The translations under genes and the position numbers were made by a program. A DNA stretch of 64,000 nt from Paenibacillus sp. FSL H7-0737 (GTDB taxonomy: Bacteria; Bacillota; Bacilli; Paenibacillales; Paenibacillaceae): the NCBI RefSeq assembly GCF_000758545.1, contig NZ_CP009279.1:1922001-1986000 (forward strand), in the 5' to 3' direction. The notes below the pieces were generated by a model, which saw only the letters and a program-made list of their open reading frames with translations, was not told the origin of the DNA and searched no databases. Below are positions 7,303 to 16,414 of the stretch, in pieces (position 1 is the first letter of the stretch; each line of letters begins with the position of its first letter).

Positions 7303-9747
7303 ATGTCCAGCAAACGACCTTGGAAAATATACGCAATCCATCATTCTCATACAGATATCGGATATACAGAGCGTCAAGAGAAAATTCAGCAGTATCATGT
7401 TAATTTCATTCGCCAGGTCTTGCATATTTTACGTGAAAGCAAATCGGGACGTCGTCCGGAATGGCAAGGCTTTAAGTGGGTCTGTGAGACATTTTGGCCG
7501 ATTGAAACCTTTCTGAAGCAGGCGACAGAGCAAGAGAAGATAGAGTTCGCTGAGGGCGTGAGACAGGGAGCTATCGGGTTGTCGGGGACTTATCTAAATA
7601 TGACAGAATTAATTGGTAAAGAGCTATTCCAATCGATGATTGCGCGGGTGTGTGATTACGGACAGTCCATTGAAATTCCTGTAACATCGGCAATGACAGC
7701 AGATATTAACGGTTTCAGCTGGGGGTATGGTCAGGTATTGCTGGATGCTGGGATCCAGAATCTGTCCACCTGTATTCATACGCATCATGGAATGTTTCCT
7801 TGCTGGAAGAAGCAGCAGCCGTTCTGGTGGGAGATGCCTTCAGGGGATCGCCTGTTGACGTGGAGCGGAGAGCATTATGTGTTCGGAAATGATCTGGGGC
7901 TTGTACCTGGCATGGGTGGAAAATATACGATTAAAGATGAATTCGATATGAGTAAGGGCGCGGATTTTGAAATAGCTGAACAACGGATCGGGCGTTATAT
8001 CGATCGTCTGACAGAGGATGGCTATGCATTTGATTTCTTTCCGGCGATGTTCTCAGGCTTGCCTACGGATAATAACCCGCCAAATGCGGCGGCAATAGAG
8101 TTTATCCAACAATGGAACACCAAGCATGGGGACCGGATTTTAATTCAAATGGCAACGCTAGATGACTTCTTTGCAGAAGTCCGTGCCCATGCAGCACAGC
8201 ATCCGGAAGATATTCCTGTTTATCGAGGAGATTGGCCAGATTGGTGGACGGATGGGGTTGGCTCGACACCAAAGCATGTACAAGTATTCCGTGAGGCGCA
8301 GCGGGTGTACCAGAAGGTAAGAAGACTAGATCCTAATTATGACATCATTTCCCCGGAAGCTATTAAGGACATGGAATATCAATTAACGATGTTCGCTGAG
8401 CACACATGGGGCTATCATTCTTCCATTTCGGAGCCTTGGAACCCGTTTGTTCAGGAGTTGGGCTTGCGTAAGGAGGCATTTGCAGCAAATGCGAGCACCG
8501 CTGCACATCGCGCATTGTACGAAATCCTTGAAGCCAAGGGAGATGCACTGCTTGCACCGGGTCGGCCGATGAAGTTCAAAATTTGCAATCCTTACAGCTA
8601 TGTTCAGGAGGATCATGCTCATCTTATTCTTGAGGGTTGGTATTACGAGCAGATTAAAGAAGGGTTTGAGGTGCGTGATTTCAATACAGGTGAGGTGCTC
8701 CCATCTCAACTGCGTCTTGCGCATCGCGGGGTTATTGTAACCATTCCGGTCATGCTGGAGCCTCAGGAAGAAAAAGTGCTTCATATCGTAGCGGTTAAGC
8801 CAACAATTAAAACCGCATATATGAACGATTATGTGGCATCGGATCGTGTATTGGATTTGGATGTTACCCATGAAGTAAAGGACTTCCATGTGACATCCAC
8901 ATACGCTGAAACACCATTTGTACGTATTGAATGGAAGAAGGGTGAAGGAATCACCTCTTGGAAGGATAAGGAGACTGGACAGGAGCTGCTACGTGCAGAC
9001 CGGAATCATCATGCATTCACACCGGTATATGATGTTACGCCAGCCACAAAGGTGGTCGAAATGACGGAGGTTCGTCGTCTTATGGGCCGTAATCGGAAAG
9101 GTCCGAATGCGATTGTATCTACAGGTGTGTTGACAAGTGCAGAAATTGTTGGACAGGGAGAGCTTTATAGCATGATTCAATTGACCTATGAAGTCTCCGG
9201 TTGTGAGCATTATTCCTTATTCTTAACCGTGTATGCGGATCGTCCTCGTGTCGATGTGTCGGTACGGATGCATAAGGAAAGTGTATGGAAGCCTGAGAAT
9301 TTGTATATTTCACTTCCGTTTGGCGGCGCATTGACAACCTCTACGCAGGAGCTGTGGGTAGATAAGATGGATGCACTAACTCGTCTGCGCAAGGATCAAT
9401 TACCAGGCAGCTTGGCCGATTATACGGCTGTTGGCGAAGGTGCTGCATACATTTCAAAGGAACAAGGTATTGTGATTGCGATGCCAGACACTCCGTTGAT
9501 TCAAGTGGGTGCTTTAGAGCATAAATATCGTCTACTTAATGGCGATGCAAGACTAGAACAGGACCCTGCGCACTTGTACGCCTGGGTGATGAATAACTAT
9601 TGGGAAACCAACTTTGCAGCTACGCTTGGCGGCTTCTATGAATTCCGCTATTACATTACATGGGGTGAGAAGTTTAACAACCCTGAAGTATCGTTCGACA
9701 TGTGTCGGGGGATGAATGCAGGAATCCTGGCGTGGAGACAATTCTAG
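7303..9747 (+). CDS. GH38-type alpha-mannosidase (divergent, HxHTD motif)
   Basis: The 814-residue protein opens with HHSHTDIGYT (H14, H16, D18), the place of the zinc-binding HxHxD motif of GH38. The usual Trp after the second His is replaced by Thr. D134 in MTADINGFSW is the expected nucleophile position. AEHTWGYHSS at about 366-375 resembles the conserved late active-site segment. The C-terminal half is a long beta-sandwich region, as in GH38. The protein probably cleaves alpha-linked mannose, but its divergence leaves room for another alpha-glycoside; it may belong to the uncharacterised GH38-like families. There is no signal peptide. GGGAGAGATTGAG precedes the ATG, and the GH3 gene follows after 28 bases. 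Confidence 0.75.
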   Translation: MSSKRPWKIYAIHHSHTDIGYTERQEKIQQYHVNFIRQVLHILRESKSGRRPEWQGFKWVCETFWPIETFLKQATEQEKIEFAEGVRQGAIGLSGTYLNMTELIGKELFQSMIARVCDYGQSIEIPVTSAMTADINGFSWGYGQVLLDAGIQNLSTCIHTHHGMFPCWKKQQPFWWEMPSGDRLLTWSGEHYVFGNDLGLVPGMGGKYTIKDEFDMSKGADFEIAEQRIGRYIDRLTEDGYAFDFFPAMFSGLPTDNNPPNAAAIEFIQQWNTKHGDRILIQMATLDDFFAEVRAHAAQHPEDIPVYRGDWPDWWTDGVGSTPKHVQVFREAQRVYQKVRRLDPNYDIISPEAIKDMEYQLTMFAEHTWGYHSSISEPWNPFVQELGLRKEAFAANASTAAHRALYEILEAKGDALLAPGRPMKFKICNPYSYVQEDHAHLILEGWYYEQIKEGFEVRDFNTGEVLPSQLRLAHRGVIVTIPVMLEPQEEKVLHIVAVKPTIKTAYMNDYVASDRVLDLDVTHEVKDFHVTSTYAETPFVRIEWKKGEGITSWKDKETGQELLRADRNHHAFTPVYDVTPATKVVEMTEVRRLMGRNRKGPNAIVSTGVLTSAEIVGQGELYSMIQLTYEVSGCEHYSLFLTVYADRPRVDVSVRMHKESVWKPENLYISLPFGGALTTSTQELWVDKMDALTRLRKDQLPGSLADYTAVGEGAAYISKEQGIVIAMPDTPLIQVGALEHKYRLLNGDARLEQDPAHLYAWVMNNYWETNFAATLGGFYEFRYYITWGEKFNNPEVSFDMCRGMNAGILAWRQF

Positions 9748-9775
9748 TTCATGTGAACGGGAGGAATTGTAAGCT

Positions 9776-12085
9776 ATGAGATATAAAGATTCATCTTTGC
9801 CGATTCATGAGCGTGCTATAGATTTATTGGCTCAAATGACGCTGGAGGAGAAGATCGGGCAGCTCCTCCAGCCCTTCGGCTGGAAGGCGTATGAGAAATC
9901 AGAAGGCAAGATTCAATTGACAGAAGTATTTAAGGAAGCAATTGCAAGCGGTGGCGTGGGCTCTTTGTATGGTGTGCTGCGTGCAGATCCTTGGACAGAG
10001 GTATCATTGGAAACTGGGTTGTCACCTTTGGAAGGCGCAGAAGTAACGAATCTGATCCAGCAATATGCGATTGAGCATACACGTCTGGGTATTCCGATTC
10101 TGCTGGGCGAGGAATGCTCTCATGGTCATATGGCGATTGGCAACACCGTCTTTCCCGTACCGCTTGCTATCGGAAGCACATGGAATAGGGAATTATTCCG
10201 GCAGATCTGTCAAGCAGTGGCTGCAGAGACTCGCGCTCAAGGAGGGGCAGCAACCTACTCCCCAGTACTAGATATTGTACGTGATCCGCGCTGGGGGCGA
10301 ACAGAAGAATGCTTTGGGGAAGATCCATATTTAAATAGTGAAATGGCAGTAGCTGCGGTAATGGGCTTACAAGGTGATTCATTAAATACAGACCATACGA
10401 TCCTGGCAACATTAAAGCATTTCGTCGCGTATGGCAGCTCGGATGGTGGTCGTAATGCGGACACCGTACGGATGGGAAAACGCGAGTTAATGGAGAAGGA
10501 TTTGCTGCCATTCCAGAAGGCAATTGAAGCTGGGGCTAAATCTGTTATGACCGCTTACAATGAAATTGACGGTGTTCCGTGTACTTCGAGTAAGGAGTTA
10601 TTAACAGAGGTACTTCGTGAGCAATGGGGCTTTGATGGCTTCGTCATTACGGATTGTGGTGCGATCAGCCAGCTTAAACACGGTCACCAGATTTGTGAGA
10701 CCGAAGAAGAGGCGGCGACTCTTGCACTTAAAGCTGGTGTGGATATGGAGATGTCTGGTGAAACATTTGGCAGATATCTAATAAACGCATTACAGCTGCA
10801 GTTGATTGACATTTCCGATATTGATCTCGCAGTCGAACGAATTCTGCGTGCGAAGTTTGAATTGGGATTGTTTGAACGTCCCTTTGTTGATCCGACTACA
10901 GCACAGCGTGTCGTTGGACAACAGTTGCATTTAGAGATGGCGCGACAAGCTGCACGTGAAGGCATCATTCTTTTGAAGAATCATGATGAGGCTCTGCCGC
11001 TTTCTCCGTCACTTGGTAAGATTGCCGTTATTGGGCCGAATGCCAACAATATTTATAATCAATTGGGTGACTATACTTCACCACAGGAGCGTCATCACAT
11101 CATTACCGTTTTGGACGGGATTCGCGCTAAATGTGCAGGACTCAGCGAAGTGCTGTATGCTCCGGGCTGCCGCGTGAAAGATCCATCGAAAGCAGGCTTT
11201 GAGAAGGCAATGGAGGTGGCGTCAGCAGCGGATACCATTATTGCAGTTGTCGGGGGATCAAGTGCACGTGATTTCGGTGAAGGTACGATTGATTTGAAGA
11301 CAGGGGCTGCCGTCATTACGGATCAATTTAGTCTTAGTGATATGGAATGTGGAGAAGGCTTCGATCGTGCAGAGCTGAACTTATGCGGTGTGCAACTTGA
11401 TCTGCTGCAGGAGCTGCACAGATTGAACAAAAAACTGATTGTTGTCTATATCAATGGTCGTCCCATTGTCGAGCCTTGGGTAGATGAGCATGCGGATGCC
11501 ATTCTGGAGGCTTGGTACCCGGGACAGCAGGGCGGGCATGCGATTGCTGATATTTTGTTCGGAGACTATAATCCATCCGGCCGGCTTACACTATCCATTC
11601 CAAAGCATCCAGGGCAATTACCGATTTATTACAATAAGAAACGCTCCAGAGGTCATCGCTATCTCGAGGTGGACTTTCATCCGCAATATGTGTTTGGTTA
11701 TGGCCTAAGCTATACAAGCTATCAATACGAGCATATTCGCTTGGATCAGATACAAATAGAGTTGGATGATTCTTGTACTGTATCCGTGGAGGTCAAGAAT
11801 ATTGGCGATGTAGCTGGACATGAGGTTGTTCAGCTATATATAAAAGATTGCACTAGCACAATCACACGCCCGGAACAAGAATTAAAAGGATTTCAGAAGA
11901 TTTATATTGAGCCTGGTGAGATGCGTACCGTTCAATTTCATATTACTCCGCGGGAGCTGCAGTTTGTCGGTTCTGATTTGCAGTGGACGGTTGAGCCCGG
12001 CAAATTTGAGATCATGATTGGATCGAACGTAGGCAATACCATTTCAACAAGCTTAGAGGTTGTTCAACGTAACTTGAGATCGTAA
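9776..12085 (+). CDS. GH3 beta-glycosidase with C-terminal Fn3-like domain
   Basis: The 769-residue protein has the three-part layout of long GH3 enzymes. A barrel with KHFVAYG at about 214-220 and nucleophile D293 in FVITDCGA comes first. An alpha/beta sandwich from about 380 carries the acid/base, and a fibronectin type III-like domain lies at about 660-769 (EVVQLYIKD, PGEMRTV). The NagZ-type KHFPGHG motif is missing, so a beta-glucosidase or beta-xylosidase-type enzyme is more likely than a short beta-N-acetylglucosaminidase. Its exact substrate in the pathway is open. No signal peptide is seen. The spacing to GH125 is 21 bases, with GGGAGGG before that gene. Confidence 0.88.
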   Translation: MRYKDSSLPIHERAIDLLAQMTLEEKIGQLLQPFGWKAYEKSEGKIQLTEVFKEAIASGGVGSLYGVLRADPWTEVSLETGLSPLEGAEVTNLIQQYAIEHTRLGIPILLGEECSHGHMAIGNTVFPVPLAIGSTWNRELFRQICQAVAAETRAQGGAATYSPVLDIVRDPRWGRTEECFGEDPYLNSEMAVAAVMGLQGDSLNTDHTILATLKHFVAYGSSDGGRNADTVRMGKRELMEKDLLPFQKAIEAGAKSVMTAYNEIDGVPCTSSKELLTEVLREQWGFDGFVITDCGAISQLKHGHQICETEEEAATLALKAGVDMEMSGETFGRYLINALQLQLIDISDIDLAVERILRAKFELGLFERPFVDPTTAQRVVGQQLHLEMARQAAREGIILLKNHDEALPLSPSLGKIAVIGPNANNIYNQLGDYTSPQERHHIITVLDGIRAKCAGLSEVLYAPGCRVKDPSKAGFEKAMEVASAADTIIAVVGGSSARDFGEGTIDLKTGAAVITDQFSLSDMECGEGFDRAELNLCGVQLDLLQELHRLNKKLIVVYINGRPIVEPWVDEHADAILEAWYPGQQGGHAIADILFGDYNPSGRLTLSIPKHPGQLPIYYNKKRSRGHRYLEVDFHPQYVFGYGLSYTSYQYEHIRLDQIQIELDDSCTVSVEVKNIGDVAGHEVVQLYIKDCTSTITRPEQELKGFQKIYIEPGEMRTVQFHITPRELQFVGSDLQWTVEPGKFEIMIGSNVGNTISTSLEVVQRNLRS

Positions 12086-12106
12086 TCACGGGAGGGTTAC
12101 CAAATT

Positions 12107-13429
12107 ATGAAAGAGCATCGTTTACCTACTATTGAAATTAATAAGTTCCCTCTGCCTCAGGCGGTTCAGCAAGTTATGAAGGACGCTAGTGAACGTCTGG
12201 CTCATCGTCCGAAGCTGCGTCAATTATTCCAGAATTGTTTTCCAAATACATTAGAAACAACTACTAAGCTGTTGGATGACGGAACAACATTTGTGTTAAC
12301 TGGCGATATTCCGGCGATGTGGCTGCGTGACTCTGTTGAGCAGGTTATTCATTATGTTCCTTTTGCCAAGGAAGATGCTGAACTTGGGCGGATTCTAGAA
12401 GGCTTAATACGCCGTCATATGTTTTATATTCAAATCGATCCTTATGCGAATGCCTTTAACGAGTCTGCAAATGATTGGCATTGGAATGCAACGGATGAGA
12501 CAGACAGCTCGCCTTGGGTATGGGAGCGTAAATTTGAGCTGGATTCCATGTGCTTCTCATTCCGCTTGGCATATCTATATTGGAAAGAAACCGGACGCAC
12601 CGGGATCTTTGATGAAGTTTTCCGAACTTCACTACTGAAGATGTTGAACGTATGGCAGATTGAGCAGGAGCACAAGGAGCAGTCAACCTACCGCTTTCAA
12701 CGTCACAACGGCATCATGATAGATACATTACGTAAGAACGGTTTGGGGATGCCGGTAAATAATGTTGGACTGATCTGGTCAGGCTTCCGCCCCAGCGACG
12801 ATGCGTGTGACTTTCACTTCAATATTCCATCGAATATGTTCGCCGCTGTAACGCTTCACCAATTGCAGGAAATTGCTCAATATGTATATAGAGATTCAAA
12901 TCTCGTAGCCCGAATGTCGGCAATGGAAGAAGAAATCCGGCATGCAATTGAGCTTTATGGAATCATTGACCATTCCAAATACGGCAAGATGTATGCGTTC
13001 GAAACGGATGGTTTCGGTAACCATTTATTGATGGACGATGCAGGTACTCCGAGCTTAATGTCAGCACCCTATCTAGGTTACTGTGCGCCAGACGATCCAA
13101 TATATTTGAATACCCGCAAATTTGCTCTGAGTGAGGATAATCCCTATTTCTTCAAAGGCGAGAAGCTCAGCGGCATTGGCAGTCCGCATACTAGCATGGG
13201 ATTCGTATGGCATCTTGCTTATACGATGCAGGGCTTAACCGCAGTTGATCCTCAAGAGATGCTCGAGATGATTGAAATCTGTGAGTCGACAGATGCTGGT
13301 ACTGGATTTATGCATGAGGGATTTAATGTCAATGATTCAACCCAATTTACACGTGAGTGGTTCGCTTGGTCGAATAGCCAGTTTGCGCAGCTTGTGTGGA
13401 AGGCATTGGAATCAGGCATATTGCCCTAA
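12107..13429 (+). CDS. GH125 exo-alpha-1,6-mannosidase
   Basis: The 440-residue protein matches GH125 over its whole length, including the signature TGDIPAMWLRDS at residues 65-76, ANDWHWNATDET, KFELDSMCF and EWFAWSNSQFAQLV near the end. Characterised members from Streptococcus and Clostridium remove non-reducing alpha-1,6-linked mannose from N-glycan cores, and pneumococcal GH125 sits in a locus with GH38, GH29 and ROK genes much as here. It is the most specific marker that this operon handles N-glycans. It has no signal peptide. GGGAGGG stands 10-16 bases before the ATG. Confidence 0.92.
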   Translation: MKEHRLPTIEINKFPLPQAVQQVMKDASERLAHRPKLRQLFQNCFPNTLETTTKLLDDGTTFVLTGDIPAMWLRDSVEQVIHYVPFAKEDAELGRILEGLIRRHMFYIQIDPYANAFNESANDWHWNATDETDSSPWVWERKFELDSMCFSFRLAYLYWKETGRTGIFDEVFRTSLLKMLNVWQIEQEHKEQSTYRFQRHNGIMIDTLRKNGLGMPVNNVGLIWSGFRPSDDACDFHFNIPSNMFAAVTLHQLQEIAQYVYRDSNLVARMSAMEEEIRHAIELYGIIDHSKYGKMYAFETDGFGNHLLMDDAGTPSLMSAPYLGYCAPDDPIYLNTRKFALSEDNPYFFKGEKLSGIGSPHTSMGFVWHLAYTMQGLTAVDPQEMLEMIEICESTDAGTGFMHEGFNVNDSTQFTREWFAWSNSQFAQLVWKALESGILP

Positions 13430-13482
13430 AATATATCACTATGAGCGGGATAGAGCTCACTAACTGTATAGGAGTGACAACT

Positions 13483-15297
13483 ATGTTCGAGAAAAGACCT
13501 ATTAACCCTATTCGGTACACTCAACAAATGAAGCCAGATACAGTTACGCCAAATGCAAAAGCCGGAGTCCAGCGAGGTTTTGAAGCAATACTGTCCCCGC
13601 TACAACAAGCTGCAATGAATTCCACTAGTATTATTAATGTAGCTATTGACGGAACGCATGGTGCCCAATATCAGCACGTCCTGGCAAGGATCATAGATGT
13701 ATTGGAGCAAGAAGGGCATAAGACGGTTCTCATCGGTACCAATAGTTTTGTGAAGACAAGCGAAGAACTTCGTACGTTCTTTGAAGCGAATATTACAGAT
13801 AATCGTGCATTTGGTTATTTTTCGGATGCTACGATTGCAGATTATTTCGTCCTAGAAGCACAAGACAAGATAGACAACTACAAAAAAAAGATTCAATTAC
13901 CTGCCCACCAAACAACCTTCATCATCACGTTTGGACCAGGGGCCTATTGGCTCGGGAACGGCAACTACGATATAACCTACTTCTTGGATGTATCTCGTGA
14001 GTATCAGCAATTGGAACATAAAGCACATTTATTGAATTTCGGCTTTAGCTGGAACCGAGATGTGGTGGAGAAGTATAAAATCTGTCTATTTGTGGAATGG
14101 CCAGTACTGGAAACTTACCGAAAAGAAGTATTGGATTCGATCCACTATTACGTGGATATGAATGAGCCCGAGTGTCCCAAGCTAACGACGGTCTTCACCC
14201 TACGCCAGATGATTGCAGATATCGCCAAGTCCCCTATGCGTGTGAAGCCGTTCTTCGCGCCAGGGATATGGGGCGGTCAATATTTGAAGAAATTCGCGGA
14301 GCTTCCGAAGGAGTGGGCCAACTGCGCATGGAGCTTTGAACCGATTGCACCGGAGAACTCCATTTTGCTGAAATACAACGACGAAATAATCGAGGTCCCC
14401 TTCCTCATAGTCATGCATTATGAGCATCCGGCCATTCTTGGGAATCGTATTGTCGGGCTGTTTGGTGATTATTTTCCGATTCGCTTCGACTACCTTGATA
14501 CCATCGACGGAGATAGCTTGTCGTGCCAGGTACATCCGAAGCAGGAGTATATTCGTGAGACATTTAATGAATTTATGGCACAGCAAGAATCGTACTATAT
14601 CATGGAGAATTTAGAGAATACATCTGTGTTCTTGGGACTGACTGAACAATGTACGAAGGAGGAATTCTTTAACGCGGTACACCATGCACAAGAAACTGGT
14701 GAACCCATTCAAATCACTGACTTCGTTAATCAATATGAAGCGAATAAGGGGGATTTATTCCTAATTCCTACAGGGACTGTTCATGCCTCTGGAAAGAACA
14801 ACTTAGTACTCGAAATATCCTCTACGACATGGTGGTTTACGTTCAAAATCTACGATTTCCTTCGTAAAGGAATGGATGGCAAGCCACGTCCTATTAATAT
14901 TGATCATGCCTTTGACAATATTGATTTCGATAAAAGAACGGCATGGGTAGAGGACAATTTGATTCCTAAGCCAAGCTTGCTGCAAAAGCAGGGGATTAAC
15001 GAGGAGTATGTTCTTGGACAGCGTGAAGATCTACTGTTTTATGTTCATCGTGTGCACTTACATGATACATGGGTGGACCATACAAATAACGAAATGGTAA
15101 TGTATAACTTGGTTGAGGGAGAAAAGGTTCGTATAGTATCCTGTGCAGATGAATCTATATATGTGGAGTTACAATACGCGGAATCATATATCCTTCCAGC
15201 CGTGTTCAGTGCCTATAAAATTATAAATATCGGAAACAAGCCATGTAAGCTTGTGAAAGCAGGCGTATCCAAGGCATGGGATGTGAGTCTCCTTTGA
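13483..15297 (+). CDS. manA: Class I mannose-6-phosphate isomerase fused to a degenerate kinase-like domain
   Basis: The chosen ATG at 13483 follows GGAG and gives 604 residues; an earlier in-frame ATG at 13396 lies inside the GH125 gene. Residues about 250-604 are a type I phosphomannose isomerase: KPFFAPGIWGG, the metal motif CQVHPKQEY (Q349, H351) and IPTGTVHASG. It interconverts mannose-6-phosphate and fructose-6-phosphate. Residues about 45-245 look like a uridine-kinase-type alpha/beta domain, with a hydrophobic strand and DGTHGAQYQ where a P-loop would be. The Lys and Ser/Thr of GxxxxGK[ST] are absent, so nucleotide phosphorylation is unlikely and a regulatory role is inferred. Class I enzymes of Firmicutes are usually about 310-320 residues, so the fusion is distinctive. 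Confidence 0.87.
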   Translation: MFEKRPINPIRYTQQMKPDTVTPNAKAGVQRGFEAILSPLQQAAMNSTSIINVAIDGTHGAQYQHVLARIIDVLEQEGHKTVLIGTNSFVKTSEELRTFFEANITDNRAFGYFSDATIADYFVLEAQDKIDNYKKKIQLPAHQTTFIITFGPGAYWLGNGNYDITYFLDVSREYQQLEHKAHLLNFGFSWNRDVVEKYKICLFVEWPVLETYRKEVLDSIHYYVDMNEPECPKLTTVFTLRQMIADIAKSPMRVKPFFAPGIWGGQYLKKFAELPKEWANCAWSFEPIAPENSILLKYNDEIIEVPFLIVMHYEHPAILGNRIVGLFGDYFPIRFDYLDTIDGDSLSCQVHPKQEYIRETFNEFMAQQESYYIMENLENTSVFLGLTEQCTKEEFFNAVHHAQETGEPIQITDFVNQYEANKGDLFLIPTGTVHASGKNNLVLEISSTTWWFTFKIYDFLRKGMDGKPRPINIDHAFDNIDFDKRTAWVEDNLIPKPSLLQKQGINEEYVLGQREDLLFYVHRVHLHDTWVDHTNNEMVMYNLVEGEKVRIVSCADESIYVELQYAESYILPAVFSAYKIINIGNKPCKLVKAGVSKAWDVSLL

Positions 15298-16235
15298 AGC
15301 CTAAAGTCGTGATCGCTTTAGACGTGGGAGGAACCTTTATTAAATCTGGTTTAGTCGTGGATGGAGAATTGCAACAGGCTAGCTGCAAGCAGCATCCTGC
15401 ACTTGCTGATCAAGATGCCGAAGTGATTATAGAGCAATTTATTTCTATATTCGAAGATCAATATCAGTTTTATACCGTTACACTAGGGAAATCGGCAAAC
15501 TGTACTTGGAATATCGGTCTCGCCTTTCCTGGGCCCTTTGATTATCAGCAAGGTATCTGTTATATTCAGGGGCTTAGTAAATATGAAGCATTGTATGGTA
15601 AGAATGTACGAGAAGTATTATATACCCGGTTTAATACCTTACAACATAAGGAATGGGCGAAGCACCTGCTGCAGGCAGATATTCGCTTTGAGAATGATGC
15701 GAAGCTGTTTGCCTTAGGCGTAAGCAGGTTATTTCCAAATGAACGATATATTTCGTTAACTTTAGGGACAGGGTTAGGCTCCGCATTTATTGATCGTGCA
15801 TCGATTCTGAACGAAGGACCAGGTGTTCCCGAGGACGGTTGGCTTTTTGATAAACCTTTCCTGGAGAGCACCATAGATAACGCCTTCTCACGTCGCGGAA
15901 TTCTTCGCCTGGCTGAGCAGATGGGAGCTCTAGAAAAAGGAATGGACGTGAAGGAACTCGCAGAACAAGCAAGAAACGGGAATAGCTTGTGCTGCAAGGT
16001 GTTTGAAGAATTCGGTGCACGATTGGCTAGGATGCTAAAGTCCTATGTTATAGACTATCAGCCAAACCGCATCGTTATTGGCGGACAGATTGCCAAGAGC
16101 ATCGATTTATTTAGCCCCGCCCTCCAGAAGGGATTGGCTGATTCATCTATTGGTATATTTACTTCAGAAAATGTGTTCGAACACACGCTTATCGGAATAT
16201 CGAGATTATTTGACGATTCCTTAGGATTCAATTGA
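15294..16235 (+). CDS. ROK-family sugar kinase
   Basis: The protein carries the ATP-binding motif ALDVGGTFIKSG at its start, the catalytic Asp in RFENDAKLFALG, and SLTLGTGLGSAFI. The CxCGxxGC zinc motif of many ROK kinases is absent. The start is uncertain. TTG at 15294 overlaps the manA stop by four bases and places the first ROK strand right at the N terminus; an ATG at 15276 would add six residues. Neither has a strong ribosome binding site, suggesting translational coupling. As the last gene of the operon, directly after manA, it most likely phosphorylates mannose (or GlcNAc) set free by the glycosidases. Substrate preference is inference. Confidence 0.85.
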   Translation: MKPKVVIALDVGGTFIKSGLVVDGELQQASCKQHPALADQDAEVIIEQFISIFEDQYQFYTVTLGKSANCTWNIGLAFPGPFDYQQGICYIQGLSKYEALYGKNVREVLYTRFNTLQHKEWAKHLLQADIRFENDAKLFALGVSRLFPNERYISLTLGTGLGSAFIDRASILNEGPGVPEDGWLFDKPFLESTIDNAFSRRGILRLAEQMGALEKGMDVKELAEQARNGNSLCCKVFEEFGARLARMLKSYVIDYQPNRIVIGGQIAKSIDLFSPALQKGLADSSIGIFTSENVFEHTLIGISRLFDDSLGFN

Positions 16236-16245
16236 TAATTCAAAG

Positions 16246-16285
16246 ATAACCAGTTACCGATCGATGTCGGTGACTGGTTATTTTT
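16246..16285 (+). terminator. Rho-independent terminator of the glycan operon
   Basis: A 15-base arm starting ATAACCAGT pairs with the arm ending ACTGGTTAT around a short loop and is followed by a run of T. It lies 10 bases after the ROK stop codon and closes the operon. Confidence 0.85.
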
Positions 16286-16327
16286 ATGCTCCATCTTCGG
16301 CCAGAAATTGAGCATTTCATTAGGGAT

Positions 16328-16355
16328 TATAAATGAACTTGTCGGTTCATTTATA
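16328..16355. repeat. Perfect 11-bp inverted repeat upstream of the CPBP gene, candidate operator
   Basis: TATAAATGAAC, a six-base spacer and its exact complement GTTCATTTATA lie 60 bases before the CPBP start. A TATAAT -10 box is at 16384-16389, so the palindrome sits upstream of or over the -35 region. There is no T-tract suited to termination. A repressor operator is the most likely reading. Confidence 0.5.
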
Positions 16356-16414
16356 GTTCATATTCCAGTGATAGGATTCACAGTATAATAATAAGCGTTG
16401 GAAGGTCGTGCAAC

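Noticed and set aside
8383-8889. Minus-strand frame of 168 codons
   Set aside because: It lies wholly inside the GH38-type gene, has Cys/His-rich unprotein-like composition and no ribosome binding site.
116-16235. Secreted glycan-degrading system
   Set aside because: None of the enzymes has a signal peptide or anchor; the GH130 phosphorylase and kinase also need cytoplasmic substrates.
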